The notes below the pieces were generated by a model. It was not told the origin of the DNA and searched no databases. It worked only from the letters and a program-made list of their open reading frames with translations. From contig JASIJX010000557.1 in the NCBI GenBank assembly GCA_030049955.1, positions 1-6,050 on the forward strand: a stretch of 6,050 bases of DNA. The letters run 5' to 3'. A program made the translations under genes and the position numbers. This DNA comes from Acidobacteriaceae bacterium (lineage in GTDB: Bacteria; Acidobacteriota; Terriglobia; Terriglobales; Acidobacteriaceae). Below, piece by piece: positions 1-5,246 of this stretch; the first letter of the stretch is position 1; every line of letters starts with the position of its first letter.

Positions 1-905
1 TCCGGATTTTCCTCAATCGGATAATCCTTCAGGTTCTCGTCGCCACCATCTCCGTCAAGGAGATACTTCCAATCCGGATACCGCTCGCGAATACCGCGAC
101 ACAGCGCCACCGCCATCGTGGCCGATTCCACATCCAGCGACTTGTAATCTTCTACGATTCGAATCGTTTCGTCCGTGTTCAACGCCGCAGGGTCTACTTC
201 GATGGGCTCCAGGAACAGTCCCAGCCCCGCCGCATCCAGAAATGCTCGCGCCTGCTCCACGTCCGGGCCGCGGCCCAAATCCAGCACAAAGGCCTTCAGC
301 CGGCTCAGGCTCATTCCCAGCCGCTGCATCACGAAATATGTTGTCAGGAACACGCTGCCGCTATCAATTCCGCCCGAGAAACAAACGCCGATCGGCTCCT
401 GCTGCGGCACGCGCTGCAGCCACTGCGAAATTTCTTCCGCCAGCACTCCGATATAGGCTCTTCCGATCTCGTCCAGATCTGCCGGCAACGAGCCAGATGC
501 CGGCGTGAAGAATCGTGTGTAGGTCGGATCAGGGTCCGGACAACCCACCAATTGAAGTTCCACGATGTAATGTGCCGGCACCATGCGCGTGTAGCTCGGA
601 TGAAACTGCCCCGCTAGACCCTCGCTTGCCAGCCAGTTACGGATCGCGTCAATGCGTTGCGCCACAACGAGCACGGGGCCCTCCTGGCGCTTCGCCAGGA
701 AGTATCGCATCGGGCGATCGAGCGAGCGCGCCATTCTCACCGTCTTCCCCTCACGGGCAACAAGGGTAAACGATCCATGAATCCCGCGAACTGCGCCGGG
801 ATTGCCCGTGTGCAAACGCGCAACGGCCTCCTCAACCGTGACATTAAAGAGCTGATTCGCTCCCGGGTCGGTAAGGTCGACGACCCGCTCTATGTAGTGA
901 TCCAT
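1..905 (-). CDS. Asparagine-synthase-like amide ligase lacking the glutaminase Cys (3' end beyond the window)
   Basis: The minus-strand frame is open from the left edge to position 905, giving 301 N-terminal residues. Residues 177-182 read SGGIDS, the ATP pyrophosphatase PPi-loop of the asparagine synthetase family. DGDGGDE at 284-290 fits the second conserved loop (SGEGSDE in AsnB). Residues about 30-90 resemble the second half of a class II glutaminase domain (GSFTLVA at 44-50, an RDxxG-like stretch SLDRPMRYF at 61-69, then VVAQRIDAI). The domain is shortened and the protein starts MDHYIE, so the N-terminal Cys nucleophile needed to release ammonia from glutamine is absent. Family knowledge: these enzymes adenylate a carboxylate and then form an amide. 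Inference: this one uses free ammonia or an amine substrate, as in beta-lactam synthetase or lasso cyclase relatives. ATG 905 is preferred over in-frame ATG 911 because GGAGG (918-914) is 8 nt from the former and only 2 nt from the latter. The product is not identified. Confidence 0.85.
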   Translation of the reverse strand, partial: MDHYIERVVDLTDPGANQLFNVTVEEAVARLHTGNPGAVRGIHGSFTLVAREGKTVRMARSLDRPMRYFLAKRQEGPVLVVAQRIDAIRNWLASEGLAGQFHPSYTRMVPAHYIVELQLVGCPDPDPTYTRFFTPASGSLPADLDEIGRAYIGVLAEEISQWLQRVPQQEPIGVCFSGGIDSGSVFLTTYFVMQRLGMSLSRLKAFVLDLGRGPDVEQARAFLDAAGLGLFLEPIEVDPAALNTDETIRIVEDYKSLDVESATMAVALCRGIRERYPDWKYLLDGDGGDENLKDYPIEENP

Positions 906-1060
906 CGCCATTGCCTCCGGGGATCGAATGTCTCCAGTGTACGCGGCAGCAGCTCGATTACGGCGATTTTGAGAGCGGATATGCCAACCTGCCCTATCCC
1001 CACCTGCCCGTACACCGCGCCAGGCTCATTGCCGGTTTCTCCACCTTTCGGACGAGTCAT
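890..1060 (-). CDS. Small 56-residue hypothetical protein upstream of and overlapping the amide ligase
   Basis: The ATG at 1060 is preceded by GGAGG with a 4-nt spacer, a strong ribosome binding site. The reading frame ends at TAG 892-890, overlapping the ligase start by 16 nt, so the two are probably translationally coupled. The peptide begins MTRPKGGETGNEPG. It has a tandem GQVGI-GQVGI repeat at residues 18-27, a hydrophobic stretch (ISALKIAVIELL, 27-38) and a basic/aromatic tail (DPRRQWRWITT, 46-56). The PRRQW part is encoded over the ligase ribosome binding site and may be constrained by it. I recognise no family. Size and position suit a precursor peptide or accessory factor for the amide ligase. 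However, no Thr-2/Gly1/Glu8 lasso pattern, YxxP recognition motif or double-Gly leader is evident. A longer form from 1114 is possible but lacks a comparable ribosome binding site. It may also be merely a translated leader that controls the ligase. Confidence 0.5.
   Translation of the reverse strand: MTRPKGGETGNEPGAVYGQVGIGQVGISALKIAVIELLPRTLETFDPRRQWRWITT
914..918 (-). promoter_or_regulatory. Ribosome binding site of the amide ligase, inside the small ORF
   Basis: GGAGG on the minus strand lies 8 nt before ATG 905 and 2 nt before ATG 911, which decides the ligase start in favour of 905. It sits within the coding sequence of the upstream 56-codon ORF, so translation of that ORF can open or occlude it. 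This is a usual arrangement for coupled genes. Confidence 0.65.
980..1009 (-). repeat. Two tandem 15-bp units encoding GQVGI twice
   Basis: On the plus strand TATGCCAACCTGCCC (980-994) is followed directly by TATCCCCACCTGCCC (995-1009), 13 of 15 bases alike. Read on the minus strand in the frame of the small ORF, each unit encodes Gly-Gln-Val-Gly-Ile (residues 18-22 and 23-27). One of the two changes is silent (Val GTG/GTT) and the other is also silent (Gly GGG/GGC). Both substitutions therefore leave the peptide repeat intact, which mildly supports the frame being translated. Confidence 0.75.
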
Positions 1061-1115
1061 GATTCCTCCGAAGCTCTCATGCAAACCGTGCCTCGTTCTC
1101 GCTAAAGTACACACA

Positions 1116-1128
1116 GCTAATACTTAGC
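1116..1128. promoter_or_regulatory. Small perfect dyad in the divergent control region
   Basis: GCTAA-TAC-TTAGC is a perfect inverted repeat with 5-bp arms and a 3-bp centre. A related half-site, GCTAAAGTAC, lies at 1101-1110 in the same orientation as the reverse complement GCTAAGTATTAGC. AT-rich dyads of this size in a divergent intergenic region are often operators. The arms are short enough that chance cannot be excluded, and no regulator gene is in the window. Confidence 0.3.
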
Positions 1129-1173
1129 AGAACTGCAGGCAGGTGAAGTAGCAGCAAACTCGAGCGGCAAACC

Positions 1174-1213
1174 CCTAAGCGCGTGATGGCAGTACATTCT
1201 CCACGCGCCTAGG
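1174..1213. promoter_or_regulatory. Long inverted repeat upstream of the porin gene (operator or 5' UTR hairpin)
   Basis: CCTAAGCGCGTG at 1174-1185 and CACGCGCCTAGG at 1202-1213 are inverted copies with 11 of 12 positions pairing (only A1178/C1209 mismatched), separated by 16 nt. The arms are GC-rich and would form a stable stem in RNA. No T-tract follows on either strand, so an intrinsic terminator is unlikely. The right arm ends 13 nt before the GGAGG of the porin gene. Either a dimeric regulator binds here, or the element is an mRNA hairpin controlling porin translation. A weak -10-like TACATT (1193-1198) lies in the loop, with no convincing -35. Confidence 0.55.
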
Positions 1214-1243
1214 TCAGAGATTCTTTGGAGGTCAAGACTGCTG

Positions 1244-2755
1244 ATGAATTCCCTTTGGACAGGCGCCGGTAGCACGCGCCGTATCTTTTCTCGCACGGCG
1301 TGCCTGCTGTTGGCCGCAGTTGTAATGCTGGCCCTTCCTGGCGCTGTAGCCCAATCCGCACCCGCAGACAAGCCGCCCGTCAATGTCTTTGTCTACGACC
1401 GGACCCGCATGGATGCGTGGCAGTGGTTCGCTGCGCCGCCCTATGAGAGCAGCTATGCCTACGTGCAGACATTGCAGCGGCTGGGGATGACCCAGCATCT
1501 TCATCGCTGGGACTGGGAACTCGAACTCGCACAGCCAACCGTTTTGGACGCGCCGGACAACGCAGTTTCGGCGGTCACTGCGCAGGGCCAGCTGGGTCTG
1601 GGCGGAACTTACTATGCTTCGAACGGCAACAACGCTTATCCTGTCGCCGCATTTTTCAAACAGGGTTTTGTGCGGTTCGACGGCGAAGGCAAGACCATTC
1701 GCGTGGGCCGATTCGAATTCTTTGACGGTCAGGAGACGAAACCTAAAAATCCCACCCTGGCTTGGCTGCAGGACAACCGCACGTCAAATCGCCTGATCAG
1801 CAACTTCAGCTTCATCAACGCGGAACGCAGCCTGGATGGACTCGATGGGCAGTGGCAGCTTGGCAGCTGGAACGTGGCTGCAATGGCAGCCCGGAGCGAT
1901 CAGGGCGTCTTCAACATGAACGGCAATCCGGAGCTGAACGTCGACGCCCAATATCTGTCCCTGACTCACCCTGAGGCGCGGGACCACGTGCTTTGGCGCG
2001 CCTTTGCTATCGGTTATCACGACGGACGTACGGGCGTCGTAAAGACGGACAATCGCCCCTTGGCGGTGCGTACTGCAGAGCACTCTAACATTCGGATTGG
2101 CACCTATGGCGGCAATCTCACAGCGGTCGTTCCGGCCGGTTCCGGCCAGTTTGATTTTCTTTTTTGGGGCGCTCTGCAAAACGGCCGCTGGGGGGTATTG
2201 GATCAGCGAGCCGGAGCCGCCGCCCTTGAAGGTGGATACCGCTTTGGAAAGCAGGCTGCGGCACCATGGTTCCGCGGAGGCTGGTTCCGTTCGACCGGCG
2301 ACAACAATCCGTCAGACGGCACGCATAACACGTTCTTCCAGTTGCTTCCCACTCCGCGCCTCTACGCGCGCTTGCCGTTCTACAACCTGATGAACAGCAC
2401 GGACGAATTTGTGCAGGTGATCGAGAAGCCGGTAAAGCAAGTCGCGCTCCGCTCCGACCTGCACTGGCTGCAGCTTACCTCGGGACAAGATCTCTGGTAC
2501 TCGGGTGGGGGCGCCTTCGACAACAAGTCCTTCGGTTTTTCCGCGCACCCCGCAAACGGGCATACTTCGCTTGCATCCGTGCCCGATATCAGCGCGGACT
2601 GGCAGACTACGAAGAACATCAACATCAACTTTTACTATGCCTATGCCCAGGGCAAGTCGGTGGTTGCAGCGGTTTATCCGGAAGACAAGAACATGCAGTT
2701 CGGATATGTGGAGTTCGTATATCACTGGAGTTCCGGTCAAACAGCCAGGAAGTAG
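1244..2755 (+). CDS. Outer-membrane beta-barrel protein, alginate-export-family-like porin
   Basis: This 503-residue protein starts with a classical signal peptide: basic stretch TRRIFSRT (11-18), hydrophobic core LLLAAVVMLAL (21-31), and likely Sec cleavage after AVA (34-36). After that come many alternating, aromatic-rich, amphipathic segments typical of barrel strands (for example residues about 290-310, around GQFDFLFWGAL). The last strand reads QFGYVEFVYHW (485-495), ending in an aromatic residue as outer-membrane barrels do, with an extra 8-residue polar tail. Length and features such as FVYDRTRMDAWQW near the mature N-terminus fit the alginate export (AlgE-like) barrel family, about 450-500 residues. 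That family name covers porins for varied small molecules and does not imply alginate. The GGAGG at 1227-1231 is 12 nt from the ATG, a rather long spacing. It is first in the plus-strand gene run, so it probably supplies outer-membrane entry for the ABC system downstream. Confidence 0.75.
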   Translation: MNSLWTGAGSTRRIFSRTACLLLAAVVMLALPGAVAQSAPADKPPVNVFVYDRTRMDAWQWFAAPPYESSYAYVQTLQRLGMTQHLHRWDWELELAQPTVLDAPDNAVSAVTAQGQLGLGGTYYASNGNNAYPVAAFFKQGFVRFDGEGKTIRVGRFEFFDGQETKPKNPTLAWLQDNRTSNRLISNFSFINAERSLDGLDGQWQLGSWNVAAMAARSDQGVFNMNGNPELNVDAQYLSLTHPEARDHVLWRAFAIGYHDGRTGVVKTDNRPLAVRTAEHSNIRIGTYGGNLTAVVPAGSGQFDFLFWGALQNGRWGVLDQRAGAAALEGGYRFGKQAAAPWFRGGWFRSTGDNNPSDGTHNTFFQLLPTPRLYARLPFYNLMNSTDEFVQVIEKPVKQVALRSDLHWLQLTSGQDLWYSGGGAFDNKSFGFSAHPANGHTSLASVPDISADWQTTKNININFYYAYAQGKSVVAAVYPEDKNMQFGYVEFVYHWSSGQTARK

Positions 2756-2902
2756 CACCGGCGGAGCGATACGATCTCCAACTTTCGGATGAGGCGTAGT
2801 TAGAGCGGTGCGCTTAAACTCGCGGTGATCGCGCTCACGGGCATTTGACGTGTCTGAGCGGTTTCCTGCCACAATTGGAGAACCGAATACCGGTAAACCG
2901 CC
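2756..2902 (+). promoter_or_regulatory. Gap between porin and transporter genes with weak regulatory signals
   Basis: No gene is seen here. A TTGACG (2845-2850) with a 19-bp spacer to CACAAT (2870-2875) could be a weak internal promoter. GCGGTTT (2858-2864) and AAACCGC (2895-2901) form a perfect 7-bp inverted repeat with a 30-nt loop, ending next to the permease start. CGCG-GTGAT-CGCG nearby is a short palindrome without a T-run. No convincing terminator is present, so read-through from the porin is possible. Confidence 0.25.
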
Positions 2903-2908
2903 TTGAAA

Positions 2909-3664
2909 ATGTACCTTTGGCTGAAGCCAGCTATCTTCATTCTCGTATTGCTGGGCGCGTGGCAGTTGGCCGTCACGCGGCATCCGGGCCAGTTGATGCC
3001 CGGTCCCTGGAAAACGGCCCACGGCATCGCCGACCTTGTACCCCACGGGCTGATTGTTAAATATACTGTCGCTTCAGTATTCCGCGTGACGTGGGGATTT
3101 TTTCTGGCGGTCCTCGTAGCGGTGCCGCTGGGTCTTGCGGTGGGCTGGTACCGGCGCGCGGAGATGGCGCTCAACCCCATCCTGCAGATTCTTCGCCCGA
3201 TCTCACCCCTCGCCTGGATTCCGATCGCTATCCTCTGGTTTGGCGTGGGAGATCTCGCAGCGGTCTTTCTGATCTTCGTCGGCTGTTTTCTGCCCCTGCT
3301 CCTGGCAGTGATTAACGCGGTGCAAAGCGTGCCTGCGGTGTATATCAACGCGGGGCGCAATTTCGGCCTTTCCCCGATTGTCCTTATGCGTCGAATTCTC
3401 TTTCCGGCTATTGTTCCGCGTCTCATGACAGGCCTGCGCATCACACTCGGGATTGCATGGCTGGTGGTGGTGGCTGCGGAGATGATCGCGGTTAATTCAG
3501 GCCTCGGTTTCTTGATCGTGGACGCTCGCAATGCGGGGAATCGCTACGACCTTGTTGTGGCCGGCATGGTCATCATCGGGGTTGTCGGGCTGCTGCTTGA
3601 CAACGGAGTGCACTCGCTGGAGCGCGCCAACGCGTTGCGGTGGGGATTTGAGGAGAAGGCGTGA
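2909..3664 (+). CDS. NitT/TauT-type ABC importer permease A
   Basis: This 251-residue integral inner-membrane protein belongs to the binding-protein-dependent permease superfamily (nitrate/sulfonate/taurine type: SsuC, TauC, NrtB). It shows an N-terminal membrane helix (about 7-22), helices near 63-80, 101-113, 116-138, 179-196 and 216-232. The EAA-type cytoplasmic loop that docks on the ATPase is at about 144-176 (AGRNFGL ... RRILFPAIVPRL). The block NPxxQILRPISPxAWIP (89-105) is typical of the family. A TAA at 2894-2896 limits the start to TTG 2903 (two residues more) or ATG 2909. I prefer ATG, although neither has a good ribosome binding site. The stop TGA shares one base with the ATPase start. 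It is about 60% identical to the second permease at 4464-5246 over some 143 aligned residues, so the two probably form a heterodimeric channel. The substrate is not determinable. Confidence 0.9.
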   Translation: MYLWLKPAIFILVLLGAWQLAVTRHPGQLMPGPWKTAHGIADLVPHGLIVKYTVASVFRVTWGFFLAVLVAVPLGLAVGWYRRAEMALNPILQILRPISPLAWIPIAILWFGVGDLAAVFLIFVGCFLPLLLAVINAVQSVPAVYINAGRNFGLSPIVLMRRILFPAIVPRLMTGLRITLGIAWLVVVAAEMIAVNSGLGFLIVDARNAGNRYDLVVAGMVIIGVVGLLLDNGVHSLERANALRWGFEEKA

Positions 3665-4467
3665 TGTCTACAACTACGAGAGCCGCCGCCACGGCCGAAA
3701 TCCCGGCATCTGGGCTCAGAGTCAAGCTGCGGACCGAAGACGTCAGCATGGCCTTCCAGCGCGACGGGAAAACGCTGCCGGTGCTCGAAAACATTGACCT
3801 TGAGGTCGGCGACGGGGAGTTTGTGTGTCTGCTAGGCCCGTCTGGTTGCGGCAAGTCGACGCTGCTGAGCGCGATGGCCGGCTTTCTGGCGCCAACCAGG
3901 GGAAAGATCCTCATCGACGGCGAGATTGTCCGCGGACCTGATCCGCGCCGCATCTTCGTCTTCCAGGAGCGTGGTGTTTTTCCCTGGCTCACTGTCGAGG
4001 GGAACATCGGCTTTGGTCTGAGCAAGCTCTCGCGCAACGAGCGCGCGCAGCGCGTGGACTATTACATCAAGATGGTAGGTTTGGAGGGCTTTGGGAAATC
4101 GTACCCTCATGAGCTATCGGGCGGGATGAAGCAGCGCGTTGAAGTTGCCCGGGCACTCGCGGTCAATCCCGACGTGATGTTCCTGGACGAGCCGTTCGGT
4201 GCGCTCGATTCCATTACACGCATGATCATGCGCAGTGAGTTGCTGCGCATCTGGCATGCAGAGCGCAAAACCATTCTCTTCGTGACCCATGACATTGACG
4301 AGGCAGTTCAACTTTCAGACCGTGTTGTTGTCATGAGCGCGCGCCCCGGCCGCATCCAGCAGATTGTTCCCATCGATGTTCCCCATCCTCGTGACATCAG
4401 TTCGCCGCGTTATCTTGAGCTGCGCGACGGCATCCTGGGACAGATTGGATTGGCCCACCGGCTATGA
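3664..4467 (+). CDS. NitT/TauT-type ABC importer ATP-binding subunit
   Basis: This 267-residue ABC ATPase powers the importer from the cytoplasmic side. All nucleotide-binding motifs are intact: Walker A GPSGCGKST (58-66), Q-loop Gln101 in FQERGVFPW, signature LSGGMKQR (151-158), Walker B VMFLDEP (171-177, catalytic Glu176), D-loop ALD (180-182) and H-switch THD (His209). PWLTVEGNI and SGGMKQRVEVARAL are characteristic of the SsuB/TauB/NrtD group. Length is normal, with no regulatory C-terminal domain. ATG 3664 is chosen over GTG 3661 because GGAG at 3652-3655 has an 8-nt spacer and the ATG overlaps the upstream stop (TGATG). It ends in ATGA with the next permease. As the only ATPase in the cluster, it presumably acts as a homodimer beneath the two different permeases. 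Confidence 0.95.
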   Translation: MSTTTRAAATAEIPASGLRVKLRTEDVSMAFQRDGKTLPVLENIDLEVGDGEFVCLLGPSGCGKSTLLSAMAGFLAPTRGKILIDGEIVRGPDPRRIFVFQERGVFPWLTVEGNIGFGLSKLSRNERAQRVDYYIKMVGLEGFGKSYPHELSGGMKQRVEVARALAVNPDVMFLDEPFGALDSITRMIMRSELLRIWHAERKTILFVTHDIDEAVQLSDRVVVMSARPGRIQQIVPIDVPHPRDISSPRYLELRDGILGQIGLAHRL

Positions 4468-5246
4468 ACAACTCCAACAGCATACACAAGTTGGAACGCT
4501 GGCTGTGGCCGATTCTGGCCACGGCGCTCTTCCTATTGCTGTGGCGATACGCCGTGACCTGGACGGGCACTAAAGTCTTTCCGTCTCCGCGTGAGGTGGA
4601 GCGCGGGCTCACGCAGTTGGTTGAGGGAGGCCTGCTTTATCACGACATCGTCGATTCTCTTCGCCGCGTCGCTATCGGCTACTTTGCTGCGCTGGGTCTC
4701 GGCATCCCGCTCGGCCTGCTCTTCGGCTGGTATCCGGCGCTAAACCAGATTGTGAATCCGGTGGTTCAGATTCTTCGCCCCATCAGCCCGATCGCCTGGA
4801 TCCCGGTGGCAATTCTCTTCTTTGGTGTTGGCGACGATGCCGCCATCTTCCTCGTCTTTCTGGGAGCATTTTTTCCGATCGTCGTGAGCTGCGTGGACGC
4901 GGTTGCAAGCGTGCCGCTGATCTACCGGCGCGCCGGGAGCAACTTCGGGCTTACCGCGCCGGACCTTTTGGCACGCGTCGTTTTTCCCGCGGCGCTGCCC
5001 CAAATTCTCGTGAGTCTGCGCATTGCGCTTGGCATTGGATGGCTTGTCGTGGTTGCCGGTGAAATGATCGCCGTAGACTCCGGACTGGGCTATCTCATCA
5101 TCGATTCGCGCAACTCCGGCAAGCGCTACGACCTCGTAGTCGGAGCCATGCTCCTGATTGGAGTGATTGGCCTGATCCTCGATGTGTTATTCCGCCGGCT
5201 GGAAACCATCAAGCCCGTCCGCTGGGGGTTCCGCAGTGAATCTTAA
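4464..5246 (+). CDS. NitT/TauT-type ABC importer permease B (paralogue of permease A)
   Basis: This 260-residue inner-membrane permease has the same fold as the gene at 2909-3664. An N-terminal helix (about 13-29) is followed by FPSPREV (39-45), the common periplasmic-side motif of this family (V/LPSPxxV). A core of about five more helices follows, with the EAA loop at 153-186 (RRAGSNFGL ... RVVFPAALPQIL) and the conserved ILRPISPIAWIP (103-114) and GWLVVVAGEMIAVDSGLGYLI (192-212 region). The ATGA overlap with the ATPase (4464-4467) and the lack of a strong ribosome binding site point to translational coupling. It is closer to the consensus than permease A, which has lost the F/LPSP motif (LMPGPW instead). 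A gene duplication within the operon is the simplest origin. The partner binding protein starts 11 nt before this gene ends. Confidence 0.93.
   Translation: MNNSNSIHKLERWLWPILATALFLLLWRYAVTWTGTKVFPSPREVERGLTQLVEGGLLYHDIVDSLRRVAIGYFAALGLGIPLGLLFGWYPALNQIVNPVVQILRPISPIAWIPVAILFFGVGDDAAIFLVFLGAFFPIVVSCVDAVASVPLIYRRAGSNFGLTAPDLLARVVFPAALPQILVSLRIALGIGWLVVVAGEMIAVDSGLGYLIIDSRNSGKRYDLVVGAMLLIGVIGLILDVLFRRLETIKPVRWGFRSES

Noticed and set aside
890..1060. Lasso peptide precursor
   Set aside because: Short ORF beside an AsnB-like enzyme invites this call, but no Thr(-2)-Gly/Ala/Ser/Cys(1)-Asp/Glu(7-9) arrangement or YxxP leader motif is present, and no leader protease is seen in the window. Kept only as a generic precursor hypothesis.
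657..1127. Plus-strand 156-residue reading frame across the left part of the control region
   Set aside because: It is antisense to the ligase and small ORF, has low-complexity composition and no recognisable domain or ribosome binding site. The minus-strand ligase is clearly the real gene.
1174..1213. Intrinsic terminator for either divergent unit
   Set aside because: The stem is strong enough but no run of T follows on either strand, and it lies upstream of both genes rather than downstream.
2312..3531. Two long minus-strand reading frames (2312-3046 and 2800-3531, about 240 residues each)
   Set aside because: They are antisense to the porin end and permease A, have unnatural Arg/Thr/Pro-rich composition with no domain, and the sense genes are well supported. 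They are shadows of GC-rich codon use.
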